Source: Lachnospiraceae bacterium (GTDB taxonomy: Bacteria; Bacillota; Clostridia; Lachnospirales; Lachnospiraceae). Taken from it: a stretch of DNA of 54,262 bases. Where the stretch lies: assembly GCA_021771755.1 (NCBI GenBank), contig JAETOL010000023.1:1-54262 (forward strand), in the 5' to 3' direction. Positions 24,801 to 32,446 of the stretch are shown piece after piece. The number at the start of each line of letters is the position of its first letter. Positions within the stretch are counted from its first letter, which is position 1. The notes beneath the pieces are model-generated. The model made no database searches. It saw nothing but the letters and a program-made list of their open reading frames with translations, and was not told where the DNA came from. The position numbers were made by a program, and so were the translations under genes.

Positions 24801-27121
24801 TTCAGGCTGCTTACAAGGTATGCGGAAAATCCGGCGCCGGATAAAAGGTCCGCATCCGTCTTACCATTATTCGCCGCTTTGATCACCTGGAACGGCTGCT
24901 TGATCACCTGTTCCGGGGATTCTGCGGTACGCTCCACGGTTTTCACCTTGTCACCCTCATAGCTTACATCGATATCATGCTCTTTTTCATCCGCAAGGTA
25001 TCCAACCGGAGGGGTAAGCTCTTTCACATAATATTTTCCGAGGTACAGATCCTCCACGGATGCATCTCCCTTTGCGCCCACAGTCAGCGTGGTAATCTGG
25101 GTACCTGCTTTATAGAGGACGCCTGTCTTTCCATCCGGATGCACAATATCCTCACGGGCAAACAGTCCATACACTGCACCCTCAAAGACCGCATCGCCCT
25201 GCGTCACTTCCCCTGTTTCTTTATCTTTCTTTACCAGATGGATCGTACCTCTGACACGCTCATCCGTCACATTCTGTGTGACAGTTTTCCCAAGCACAAG
25301 TTTTACGCCATACGCCTTGGTATCGATCAGATACCCGGCCGGGACAGAAATCTCTTTCAGATATACGGTATCCTGTGTCTTTGTGATCATCAGGCTGGAA
25401 GCGCCATTGCTGTCAGTGGCCGGCATTTGGGCGATCAGCTTCGTACAGTCTTTGTCACTGTAAATGCCATATACGGCACCTGCAAGCCCGTTTCCTGTCT
25501 CGCTGTCCTTTTTTATGATCTCAACGGTTGCCACCTTCACCCAGCTTACTTTGAAATCCACATATTTTTCATCATCCACGCCCTCGCCAAATACAAGGGC
25601 CAGGTCCTGTGTGCCGGATCCGGTGGTGATCTTATAAGCACTGAAATCCTTGGTGATGCTTCCCTTCATCGTAACGCTCCAGGCATCCTTTACATCCTCT
25701 GCCTGTGTCAGCGGTGCGGAAAGATAAAACTTTGTACCGCCGCTTACTTCCACACTTGCGCCCGCCGCACTGGTCTTTCCGGTCGTTACGTTATGGAATT
25801 TGACGCCATTTGGCAGTTTCATGGTGATCGTCTGCAGTTCATCCGCATTAAATGTGATCTCTTTTGTCCGCTGTGAGTTCCCGTCAATATATGCGGTCAC
25901 ATCCGCATCAGAAAAGGACATCGCTACATCCGGGATATCCGGCTGGCTCACACAGTAATTGTAAAGTTCCATTGCCAGCGCCTGTCCGGTAGAATTCGTA
26001 CCAGAAAAAGCGTCACCGCTTCCATTGGCATAAGCAGCCGCCAGATGGGTAATGATAAAGCGTTTTCCTGTGGAAAAATCCGGATACTTTTCATCAAAGA
26101 ACCCATTCTCACCACTGGCTTTCGTTCCGTAATAGCATACTTTTGCCAGCGTCTTTCCGTCTGAGAGCTTGTTGATCGTGTACACGCCATCTCCCGGTCC
26201 CGGCTTGGATGGCTGCACGCAATAAGCAGTTGCACTGATATTTCCAAACTGAACCGTGTATGGGCAGGTCAGATAAGTTCCAAGACCATAATCTGCATAA
26301 TAATACCATGGGCCTTTTGTTACCGTTACACTTAAATTCCCGGTATTGGCTCTCGCAGAAGCCATAAAGGTAACGCTCTCCCCTGCTTCAAGCGAAAACA
26401 GCCCGACTTCTTCCTCCACGGCCTGCTCCATAACATCGGAAACAGACAGGCCGCTTTCCTCATCCACAGTATCCTGCGTTTCCGCTTCTTCAAGTGCTTC
26501 ATCCAGCTCTGTTTCCGTTAATCCCTCTGTCTGCAAGGAACTCTCCGGCTCACCGTCTGTCTGCTGTTCCGTCTGTGGCTCTGTCTGTTGTTCTGTCTCC
26601 TGGCTTTCCGTCTGCGAGGCATCCTCCCCGTCATCCTGGGATTCTTCTGTCTGCCCTGCGTCCTGGCTCCCAGACTCTGTTTCCACGCTACTGCGTAAGA
26701 CGGCTCCTGTATCCTTTACTGCCACGTTCCGGCTGATCTGGTAAACAGGATGGTCCGTAGTCTGCGGCTCCACATAATAGACCGCCTTATAGGTATCGGC
26801 ATGGTCTGTGGAAAAATCTTCCCCTTTTGTATTCTTCGCTTCTTCAAATGTGACTTTTACTTTGTTGTCATCGATGATGTCGATGCCAGTAAAATCAAAA
26901 GTAATGTCAAAATCACTGCCAACCGCCACCTCATAGTCATGTGCGGTAACCACTTCATCCTCATCCAGCTGGTCTTTGACTTCCTCATACACCGGGGGCT
27001 TCTTTTCCTCCTGGCCTGTTTCTGCAGCAGAGGCAGCCAAAGGTGATAAGGCTCCGGAGAGGATCGTTACCGCAGCCAGCAGGCCGGATACGATACGTTT
27101 CATATTTCTTTTCATTTTCAT
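21848..27121 (-). CDS. Giant thioester / SpaA-Cna-B repeat surface adhesin
   Basis: 1757-residue cell-wall protein. Signal peptide at about 1-32 (ends ASAAETG). A Gln/Glu/Thr-rich acidic stretch lies near 145-225. A candidate thioester adhesion domain has Cys in ATAYCVQPS (about 300) and Gln in STGQALAM (about 380). About eleven Cna-B/SpaA-type beta domains follow, each ending in an E-box such as YRIEEVTAPDGY, YYVKELAAPAGF or YTLREEQAPDGY. The C-terminus has sorting signal VPKTG, a hydrophobic helix and RRKKKRKNG. Lys, Asn and Glu in the Cna-B domains usually form isopeptide bonds. Several repeats are near copies of each other (for example the paired blocks at 22,450-23,300 and 23,350-24,000). 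Anchored probably by the downstream class B sortase. Gives recipient cells a new adhesin (inference). Confidence 0.93.
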   Translation of the reverse strand: MKMKRNMKRIVSGLLAAVTILSGALSPLAASAAETGQEEKKPPVYEEVKDQLDEDEVVTAHDYEVAVGSDFDITFDFTGIDIIDDNKVKVTFEEAKNTKGEDFSTDHADTYKAVYYVEPQTTDHPVYQISRNVAVKDTGAVLRSSVETESGSQDAGQTEESQDDGEDASQTESQETEQQTEPQTEQQTDGEPESSLQTEGLTETELDEALEEAETQDTVDEESGLSVSDVMEQAVEEEVGLFSLEAGESVTFMASARANTGNLSVTVTKGPWYYYADYGLGTYLTCPYTVQFGNISATAYCVQPSKPGPGDGVYTINKLSDGKTLAKVCYYGTKASGENGFFDEKYPDFSTGKRFIITHLAAAYANGSGDAFSGTNSTGQALAMELYNYCVSQPDIPDVAMSFSDADVTAYIDGNSQRTKEITFNADELQTITMKLPNGVKFHNVTTGKTSAAGASVEVSGGTKFYLSAPLTQAEDVKDAWSVTMKGSITKDFSAYKITTGSGTQDLALVFGEGVDDEKYVDFKVSWVKVATVEIIKKDSETGNGLAGAVYGIYSDKDCTKLIAQMPATDSNGASSLMITKTQDTVYLKEISVPAGYLIDTKAYGVKLVLGKTVTQNVTDERVRGTIHLVKKDKETGEVTQGDAVFEGAVYGLFAREDIVHPDGKTGVLYKAGTQITTLTVGAKGDASVEDLYLGKYYVKELTPPVGYLADEKEHDIDVSYEGDKVKTVERTAESPEQVIKQPFQVIKAANNGKTDADLLSGAGFSAYLVSSLKIKADGSYDFASAEPVVLTADGKTEMFTDKKGYACSIPIPYGTYVVRETTTPHNFTPVDDFMVTISENKTEPQTWRVLLDDEFEAKLKIIKKDDETKQPVLVPNTEFKVYDLDNGKYVEQVTTYPHTTVHKSYFTNEEGYLILPENLQPGNYRIEEVTAPDGYTLNTGYVEIKVDSNTAYQVDGVSKDAIIEVAYENHPAKGELVIHKDGEVLSGFDKDFHYETADLAGAVFKVYAAEDIYTADHQTGESGNRNLEYASGALVATVTTDGEGKAVIEDLPLGKYRIEEVTAPEGYVLNASSKEVEFVYEGQDTPVITETAEFTNDRQKVSITVEKQDAENGAVVAGAEFGLYNAEDIVSGDKTLVTADTLLETVTSDEKGQAAFTLDLPFGKYYVKELAAPAGFVSSNEILNFDASYQGQDIPVVKLESVKKNEPTTVEITKSDITTGVELSGASLSVIDKDGNTVDSWVSVKDEPHVMKRLTAGETYTLRESFAPFGYLKATDITFTVEDTAEIQKVEMKDEVPTATLIVNKKGEFLDSVTLVSQVKGVVEHIFNYITGNLTDVTFEIYAAEDIKAADGVSEDHYKKDELVETVTTDEMGIAKVENLPVGKYYVVEVGTAYGYVLDGEPRYVDLTYRDQDTPVVVYDEDWQNSRQRAVVSVLKKEKDSDRVLEGAIFGLYTKEDILSASGKVLIEADTVIELKSTDAEGKITFVPDLPVDGKYYVKEFYAPAGFATTDEVKEFTFEYQGGDTAEVSYAFTFEDEPTTVEVTKSDLTTGEELPGAKLQVVDESGKIVDEWVSEKEPHVIKELAVGKTYTLVETKPADGYVTAERVEFTIEDTVEIQKVKMEDDVTKVEINKTDITGKKELPGAKLTILDSEGKVVESWVSSDKPHYIEKLPIGTYTLREEQAPDGYLVAEDITFEVKDTAEIQKVIMKDEAKPTDVPKTGDETNLWIPVILMLLSAAGLAGFAVSRRKKKRKNG

Positions 27122-27138
27122 GGTCTGTTCTTCCTTTC

Positions 27139-27174
27139 AAAAAATAAGCCGGAAAGATGTTGCTCTATCCGGCT
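27139..27174 (-). terminator. Terminator between the amidoligase and the adhesin
   Basis: On the minus strand AGCCGGA (27174-27168) and TCCGGCT (27153-27147) form a 7-bp stem, followed by TATTTTTTG. It lies about 30 bases after the amidoligase stop. The plus strand also shows a T-rich run after the stem. The adhesin gene starts only 18 bases further on, so its own promoter must overlap this region or it depends on read-through. Confidence 0.75.
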
Positions 27175-27205
27175 GGTTTTATTTCTTTCCTATTCAATTG
27201 TCGTG

Positions 27206-28162
27206 TTACCGGGGTTCCTGCCCCCGGTTTCTTTGCTGTAAGCAGGCATACTGGCTCATGTCATAACGCCACGCCCGGTCACCTTCCAGATTCTTCAAAA
27301 GGTGTTCCCGGACATTTTTATATTCCGGCCCGATCAGGCCAAGCCTTAAAAGAAATGTACGGAATGTAAATGCGGGATTTTCTGATATCTCCGTTTTCCG
27401 CATCTGTGTGCATTTCTGGTTGATGGCCTGTGCCGAGATTGCCAGTGCCAGCGTAATGTTCGCCCGCACCTGCCCTGCATGGAGCGTGCTTTCAAAACAG
27501 CGCCATTCCAGCGTCCCTTTCGAGAACACCGCATGCAGGTTCAAAGCATAATATCTTGACCAGTTGTAATGTTCATTGCTGCCATCACCGCCCTCATACC
27601 ATGCCCTCTTAAATTTTTCCATCGTGATCGTGCTGTTCGGCATCCTCCGGATCTTTTCCAGCACAGCCGGGCGCACCTTCTGGCAATAATCCCGCTCTCT
27701 GGAAGTCTGCACTTTCAGTGCTTTGAACAGGATATCTTCTTTGGAATACATGATCGTCATGGCATTCTTCAGACTCCTTGGCGTGTGGTTGGAGGCATCC
27801 ACATGGACATGCTGGCCGCAGGAACTATTGACAAAAGCCCCATGATGGCGCAGGCACCGGACAACTTCCTGCAGCTTTCCCATTTCGGAATACTCCAGTT
27901 TCGGGCTTACCATCTCGGTTGAATACTCCCCGTCTGCCCATACTTTACGGCCTGCCTCTTTTTTTTCAGTATGGATACTGCCATCCCTGGAGAACTTCCA
28001 TTCCTTTCCCTCCTGGTCACGCACACACCACGAATCATACGAAGTCCTATGGTAATAGTCTGTACCAAACATTTGTGCCACAGCCTTTGCCGCGCACAGT
28101 CTGGTGATGCCCGTCATCTCGATCTCTGTGCCAAAATACTGGTCCCGAAGATCAATCGGCAT
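27206..28162 (-). CDS. Amidoligase (GCS-like COOH-NH2 ligase)
   Basis: 318 residues from ATG at 28162 (GGAGG 10 bases upstream; ATG at 28171 is too close to it). A glutamine-synthetase/GCS-fold ATP-dependent ligase expected to form an amide bond between a carboxylate and an amine. Motifs: FGTEIEMTG (metal-binding Glu residues) at the N-terminus, WKFSRDGSI, CGQHVHVDAS near 120, and TLEWRCFESTLHAGQVRANI (Glu/Arg pair) near 245. Family members occur in phages and mobile elements, often with GGCT-fold partners, and are proposed to modify peptides or proteins or to build amide-linked metabolites. The start overlaps the end of the dcm remnant. Substrate unknown; the adhesin next door is one candidate. 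Confidence 0.88.
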   Translation of the reverse strand: MPIDLRDQYFGTEIEMTGITRLCAAKAVAQMFGTDYYHRTSYDSWCVRDQEGKEWKFSRDGSIHTEKKEAGRKVWADGEYSTEMVSPKLEYSEMGKLQEVVRCLRHHGAFVNSSCGQHVHVDASNHTPRSLKNAMTIMYSKEDILFKALKVQTSRERDYCQKVRPAVLEKIRRMPNSTITMEKFKRAWYEGGDGSNEHYNWSRYYALNLHAVFSKGTLEWRCFESTLHAGQVRANITLALAISAQAINQKCTQMRKTEISENPAFTFRTFLLRLGLIGPEYKNVREHLLKNLEGDRAWRYDMSQYACLQQRNRGQEPR

Positions 28163-29482
28163 AAACAGCATCCTCCAGTCTTAGTTCTTCATCCACCGCT
28201 TTCAGGTTCCTGCCAATGGCTTCGACAACCGTCACAGTCACACCATTCCCGGCCTGCTTGTAAAGCTGCCTGTCAGACATCCCCACGATCATCTGGTCGA
28301 TCTGGCTGTCGTAATAGCCCTGCAGCCGCAGACATTCCCTGGGGATCAGCCTGCGGATCCGTCCATGATAAACAACGCCATGGCGGTCTGTAGCCGTGAT
28401 CGTAAACATCGGTTCCTCCGGCTCTTTCATCCTCCGGCCATTCTGCCTTTTCTTAAGCCTGTCCGGTGTCAGGATCGCCCTCGGCCCTGTTTCAACAAGG
28501 ACACCGGAACTCTCTCCCTTATGTTTATGGATACTGGAATCCTGCCTTGTATTCAGACAGCGGGCGTGTTCCGTCACAAGCGGCGGAACAGACAGGTCCA
28601 CAAAGTGAACCGTTCCCTGCTGGCTCTCCGTTGTCAGTGTGTGGGCGATCTCATGCCCGACTCTCCCCCTGCGGGTGTTTAAGTTCGCATACCCAAGGTC
28701 AATGCTGTCGCCGGGGTATGCCATCTTGTATCCTTTTTTCGTATTCTCCTTGATTGGGATCCCCACTTCATAAAGCCCGGTCTTGCCTCCCATGCCCCCG
28801 GCCTGTGAAGTAAGCGTACAGCTTACTCCGGCGGGATCATAGACTCTTTTCCCCTGGCTTCCTGCAAGGATTTGTATAAGAGCTGCTCCGTTTGGTACTG
28901 GGACAGGTAATATTTTTCCGGCACATCTTCCATCAAGATATCCGATAAGATACACCCGCTTTCTTGACTGCGGGACTCCGAAATCCTTGCTGTTAAGCAC
29001 CTTCCATTCGACATGGTACCCCAGCTCAGAAAACGTACCGAGGATGGTGTGAAACGTCCTCCCTTTGTCATGCGATAAGAGTCCGGAACATTCTCAAGGA
29101 GAAAATACGCAGGTCGTTTGTCTGCAACCAGTCTGGCAGCTTCAAAGAACAGGGTTCCTCTGGCATCGCCAAAGCCTCCACGTTTTCCAGCGATGGAGAA
29201 AGCCTGGCAAGGAAATCCTGCGCATAAAAGATCAAAGTCCGGCATGGCTCCTGTTTCAATTTTTCTTGCATCGTCACAATACCACTCCCCTTCCGTATCG
29301 AACAGCCTTCGGTAGTTCGTATCCGCATAAGAGTCCATTTCGCAGTGTCCGACACATTCAAAGCCCCCGGCACGCTTAAGTCCTTCACGGAATCCACCGA
29401 TTCCGCTGAATAAATCAAAAAATCGAATCGTTCCGGCTATCCGCCTCCTTTCCGAAAAAAAAACGGCATGGCTTTTGGCCAC
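28152..29482 (-). pseudogene. dcm: C5 cytosine DNA methyltransferase (Dcm) split by a one-base frameshift
   Basis: All main motifs are present but in two frames. The N-terminal frame (to 28823) has motif I FFDLFSGIGGFREGL, motif IV GFPCQAFS with the catalytic Cys, and the ENV motif in FLLENVP. The C-terminal frame (28152-29000 and further upstream) has LLSHDKGRTFHTILGT, motif VIII QSRKRVYLIG and motif X QAGNGVTVTVVEAI. The frames join if one base is added at about 29083-29087, where CCGGAC would be CCGGGAC, giving NVPGLLSHD. The start is also unclear: GTG at 29482 lies in a terminator, and ATA (29440) or ATT (29428) follow AGGAGG. Either a decaying gene or an assembly error. No cognate restriction enzyme is visible. 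Confidence 0.88.
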
Positions 29483-29486
29483 ACCG
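29455..29486 (-). terminator. Rho-independent terminator with nine-T tail
   Basis: On the minus strand CGGTGTGGCC and AGCCATGCCG (stem within 29486-29464, with two G-U pairs) are followed by nine T (29463-29455). It ends the transcript of the ribbon-helix-helix gene (stop at 29529) and lies directly upstream of the dcm ribosome site, so dcm needs its own promoter or read-through. Confidence 0.85.
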
Positions 29487-29528
29487 TTTTCTCTGTTTTT
29501 AATCTGCTGTTTTCCATCTATCTGCTGC

Positions 29529-30092
29529 TTATGCTTCTATCGGTTCTTCACCCTCATCTTTTCCTTCTGGCTCATCCAGCTCTGCTTTGGTATCCTCTGG
29601 TTTCCCGGCCGGCAGCACTGCTTCAGATTCTTCGGTCACCTCCGGTTCTTCGGATTCCGGCTCCCCCTCAGTTTCTTCCCCGGCACCCTCCGATTCTTCT
29701 TCAGTTCCTTCTGGTTCTTCTTCGGCGCCCTCCGGTTCTTCCTCAGCCCCTTCTGCAGCTTCCTGCTGGGACGCTGCAATTTCTTTTTCCCTTCTCGCAT
29801 TCTCCTGCTCGTCCTCTATTTCCCTGACTGCTTTCTCGATGATGCTTATAAGGAAATCCTTCTGTTTGCATCCCTTCCATGCGACTACTGCTTTGAGCCT
29901 TCCGAATAATTCCTCTGTTACCTGTACTGCGATTGTTCTTGCTGCCATCTGGTCCACTCCTTTTTCCATAAAATGTTCTTCGATTACCTGTTGCAGAAAT
30001 TCTGGTGTGCTGATCCCACGCTGTTCGATCTCCCCTCTGACCTTCGCATGGAGTTCTACCGGGATCCTGCCGCATATGTTCTTCATTTCCAT
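29529..30092 (-). CDS. Tandem ribbon-helix-helix protein with long acidic repeat tail
   Basis: 187 residues from ATG at 30092 (AGGAG 9 bases upstream). Two ribbon-helix-helix-like units: residues about 5-42 (ICGRIPVELHAKVRGEIEQ) and about 50-95 (RTIAVQVTEELFGRLKAVV). The final ~80 residues are almost only Glu, Gly, Pro and Ser, with repeated EGAEEEPEGAEEEPEG units. It probably binds DNA as a regulator or partition/relaxosome factor. The acidic tail could mimic DNA or recruit partners (inference). Promoter with the shared AAAGCTATTCACA box at 30124-30158; terminator at 29455-29486, so it is a single-gene unit. Confidence 0.72.
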   Translation of the reverse strand: MEMKNICGRIPVELHAKVRGEIEQRGISTPEFLQQVIEEHFMEKGVDQMAARTIAVQVTEELFGRLKAVVAWKGCKQKDFLISIIEKAVREIEDEQENARREKEIAASQQEAAEGAEEEPEGAEEEPEGTEEESEGAGEETEGEPESEEPEVTEESEAVLPAGKPEDTKAELDEPEGKDEGEEPIEA

Positions 30093-30123
30093 CTGCGCTT
30101 TCTCCTTTCGTTTTGTTATACAC

Positions 30124-30158
30124 ACCATACTCCAAAGATGCATACAAAGCTATTCACA
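30124..30158 (-). promoter_or_regulatory. Promoter C with shared element box
   Basis: Minus strand: the box TGTGAATAGCTTT (30158-30146), a 16-base spacer, then a -10-like TATGGT (30129-30124), 32 bases before the ATG of the ribbon-helix-helix gene. The same 13-base box, at similar distance from a TATAGT -10, lies at 32364-32397 and 34080-34112. Confidence 0.6.
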
Positions 30159-30243
30159 ATACCCAACAAACATCGGCTCCAAGATCATTGCATAACCAAC
30201 AATACATAGATGTATCTATACTTTCAAAACAGCACCACCTCCT

Positions 30244-30537
30244 TTACATCCCATCCTCCATCGCAGACAGGAAATCCAGCATTTGCGCCGGAATTTCATC
30301 TGCTTCTGCCTGCACCAAGTTCTCAGACACAAAATGCGTATTCTGGAGTTCTTCCCGGATCACCTGGCGGATCATCCCCACCATTTTTTCACTGTCCTCA
30401 GATTGTAAGATTGCCTGAACCAGAAAAGCATTTTTTTGTCCATTAGGAACACTCTGCAGGATTTCCCATGCCCGTTTATGCTCCGGATCATCCAATGTCG
30501 GGCGGAACGAAAAAACGGGACGGCTCACCTCGCGCAC
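30244..30537 (-). CDS. parR: ParR-like partition adaptor
   Basis: 97 residues from GTG at 30537, overlapping the end of the parM gene by 13 bases. Basic N-terminus (SRPVFSFRPTLDDPEHKRAW), a helix 'ILQSVPNGQKNAFLVQAILQ' and an acidic C-terminus (EADEIPAQMLDFLSAMEDGM). This is the pattern of ParR-type adaptors: an N-terminal ribbon-helix-helix DNA-binding part and a C-terminal tail that caps the ParM filament. Identified mainly by position and general architecture. The centromere-like site was not clearly found; no iterons stand out in 30159-30243 or 31434-31560. Confidence 0.75.
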   Translation of the reverse strand: MREVSRPVFSFRPTLDDPEHKRAWEILQSVPNGQKNAFLVQAILQSEDSEKMVGMIRQVIREELQNTHFVSENLVQAEADEIPAQMLDFLSAMEDGM

Positions 30538-31433
30538 ATCTGCCCCACAATCCGTTCATATCCGGCAGCGTTGGCTTTTACGTCTGTTAAGTAAAAAGCC
30601 CTGCAAAGCCCGTCCTGCGGTGTCACGTGGCGTCTTACGATGGTGGATCCGCCGCCCATAAAAACGGAGGGGATTGCCCGCAGGTCAAAGCCTGCCTCCA
30701 TAATGGCAGACAGGATCCTCTCTGTATAACTGCGCCCATTCTTCTGGATGATCTCTTTGGCTTTCGGATCCAGGCTGCAGCTGTTTCCATTCAGGACACG
30801 CTCAATCTGGATATCTGTCACAGACAGCCCGGTACTCCTGCGCACCTGTTCCATCGTTTCATCGATACAGCGGATAACGCCAAGCTCAAGGCTGCGGCAG
30901 GTAGCCGCATTAGGGACAGCATTATCCAGCCGCATCAGGTCCACAGTCCAGCCGCCAATGTCCACCAAAAGAACAGATGGCTTATCCCGGACATATTCCG
31001 GATGGAGAGCAAGCGCAGAATAGCCCTGGGGGAAGAGTTTCACATCCTCAACCGTCAGTTCATATGCTTCATTTTCGTATCGGAAACAAAGCGGCTGCTC
31101 CTTCCGGAACAGATACTGCCGGAAAGCCGTCTTTTCCCTTCCGAAACCTGCAAGCGGCAATCCGGCTGCAACGATGATCTTTCCTTTTCTTTCTGCCCGG
31201 CGGTATTCGATCTCCTGTGCCAGTGCTGCCATAGTCAGCAGATAATAATTATCATTGGCAGTCTTATCTTTCATAAGCGTCTGGCGTCCGGTACCGCAGA
31301 CATAATAATTCCCCGCATACTGCAGCACGTTCTGCATCGTGTATGGCTCATAGTCATACCGGGACAGTCCTGTTGGGAAACAAATATGCGGGGTTTTCAT
31401 GGCATAATAGCCATGGTCGATTCCTATAATCAT
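30525..31433 (-). CDS. parM: ParM/StbA-like actin-family partition ATPase
   Basis: 302 residues. Actin-like fold: phosphate 1 loop IGIDHGYYAMKT at the N-terminus, phosphate 2 region LLVDIGGWTVDL near 160, and adenosine motif VFMGGGSTIV near 265. ParM polymerises to push plasmid copies apart. Its occurrence in an ICE suggests that the excised circle replicates or is stabilised. ATG at 31433 follows AGAAGGGATG. It forms an operon with parR, and a strong terminator at 31564-31606 isolates it from the gene upstream. Confidence 0.9.
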   Translation of the reverse strand: MIIGIDHGYYAMKTPHICFPTGLSRYDYEPYTMQNVLQYAGNYYVCGTGRQTLMKDKTANDNYYLLTMAALAQEIEYRRAERKGKIIVAAGLPLAGFGREKTAFRQYLFRKEQPLCFRYENEAYELTVEDVKLFPQGYSALALHPEYVRDKPSVLLVDIGGWTVDLMRLDNAVPNAATCRSLELGVIRCIDETMEQVRRSTGLSVTDIQIERVLNGNSCSLDPKAKEIIQKNGRSYTERILSAIMEAGFDLRAIPSVFMGGGSTIVRRHVTPQDGLCRAFYLTDVKANAAGYERIVGQMCAR

Positions 31434-31563
31434 AGGATCACATCCCTTCTATATTAATTTTTGAAACTGTGGGGGATCTTTGAACATCCGCTGTGGAAAA
31501 CCTGCCGGGAAAGGGAGTGCCTGCCGGCGGCGGAGATTTTTTTCCCAGCTGGTTAGGGTTTTC

Positions 31564-31606
31564 AAAAAAAACGACAGACAGGACTTTTTGAAAAAGCCTG
31601 CCTGCC
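31564..31606 (-). terminator. Strong rho-independent terminator
   Basis: On the minus strand GGCAGGCAGG-CTTTTT (31606-31591) pairs with AAAAAGTCCTGTCTGTC (31589-31573), one bulge, followed by GTTTTTTTTG (eight T, 31571-31564). It ends the 207-residue gene upstream. The rest of 31434-31694 has CTGTGG and CCTGCCGG repeated twice each but no gene; the parM promoter, and possibly its centromere, should lie here. Confidence 0.85.
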
Positions 31607-31694
31607 ATCATTTAAAACTTTCCGTATCATGGTGTGGGACTTGACTGTGCTGGACTGGATTTTTATGATTCCTCATCACTGCATTCTTTTCCCA

Positions 31695-32318
31695 TCACAG
31701 CCCCTGCCTTTCTATCAGAAATGCCAGGATATCTTCCAGCGCATACTGGTAGATCAGATCGGCGTATCGGCTCCAGCAATCATTGATGGAGCAGGTAAGC
31801 AGGTCAACCTGATCCATGATATCCTTGGGTGGATTCATAGATTTTAGGATTTTATCCTGCTGTAGCGATTTTTCCCGCCTTTTCTGATATTCTTCATCTT
31901 TCTTCAGGAATTCCATCTCTGCATCGCTAGTCCTTGCCTCTATCAGCATATCCGCCAGTTTTTTCTTTCTTGCCACATCTCCATCCGGATTGATCTCCTT
32001 CTGGATGCTTCTTAACATCCGCCCGTAGGAGAATACATGGGACTGTCCATAATAATAGTGGTATTCCTTTTCCAGACGCTCCATGTCATCCTGATTAGAC
32101 AGGTATTCTTTTAAAGCATAGTGTTCTTTTTCGTTTAAAGTAACTGTACCATCTCCATCCACCGCTTTTTGCAGCATTGGATAATCTTTGATCAGTTTCT
32201 TCTGCCGTTTTTCTATATCCTGGTATTCCGGGTGTTCTTTTCTCAGATAATTTACGATCTGCTCGCCCACTTTCATTTCTATGGCATCCATCCACAGTTC
32301 TTCTAATTGTACATGCAT
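31695..32318 (-). CDS. Helical charged protein, unknown function
   Basis: 207 residues from ATG at 32318 (GGGAG upstream). Predicted almost wholly alpha-helical, with several coiled-coil-like stretches (IEKRQKKLIKDYPMLQKAV, MERLEKEYHYYYGQ, FLKKDEEYQKRREKSLQQ). No membrane segment or catalytic motif. I do not recognise the family, though similar helical proteins are frequent near the partition genes of Lachnospiraceae elements. Promoter A with the shared box lies 46 bases upstream; a terminator follows, so it is a single-gene unit co-regulated with two other element genes. Confidence 0.6.
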   Translation of the reverse strand: MHVQLEELWMDAIEMKVGEQIVNYLRKEHPEYQDIEKRQKKLIKDYPMLQKAVDGDGTVTLNEKEHYALKEYLSNQDDMERLEKEYHYYYGQSHVFSYGRMLRSIQKEINPDGDVARKKKLADMLIEARTSDAEMEFLKKDEEYQKRREKSLQQDKILKSMNPPKDIMDQVDLLTCSINDCWSRYADLIYQYALEDILAFLIERQGL

Positions 32319-32363
32319 TCCGCTTCGCTCCCTTCTTATTCATTGTGTTCTATCAAGCATTAC

Positions 32364-32397
32364 ACTATACCATTTTCGGCTGAGAAAGCTATTCACA
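32364..32397 (-). promoter_or_regulatory. Promoter A with shared element box
   Basis: Minus strand: TGTGAATAGCTTT (32397-32385), a 15-base spacer, then -10 TATAGT (32369-32364), 46 bases before the ATG at 32318. Similarity to promoter B extends about 40 bases upstream (both contain TTGCAC and GCATTCTG/ACATTCTG words) and downstream (GTGTAATG and TAGAACACA), so the two regions share ancestry. Confidence 0.7.
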
Positions 32398-32446
32398 GAA
32401 TGCAACAAGATTTTCTTCCACAGATCGTGCAAACTACCTATTATCC

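Noticed and set aside
24977-25876. 299-codon plus-strand frame opposite the adhesin gene
   Set aside because: Mirror of the Cna-B repeats' codon pattern; Cys/His/Ile-rich with no domain.
26480-26640. Short tandem repeats resembling a CRISPR or minisatellite
   Set aside because: They encode the Gln/Glu/Thr-rich low-complexity part of the adhesin in frame; there are no constant repeats with unique spacers.
28823-29482. Programmed frameshift in dcm
   Set aside because: No slippery heptamer or downstream stimulatory hairpin at the frame change; a simple one-base deletion explains it better.
29590-29790. Repeats in 29,590-29,790 as a separate repeat element
   Set aside because: They are codons for the EGAEEEPEG tail of the RHH protein.
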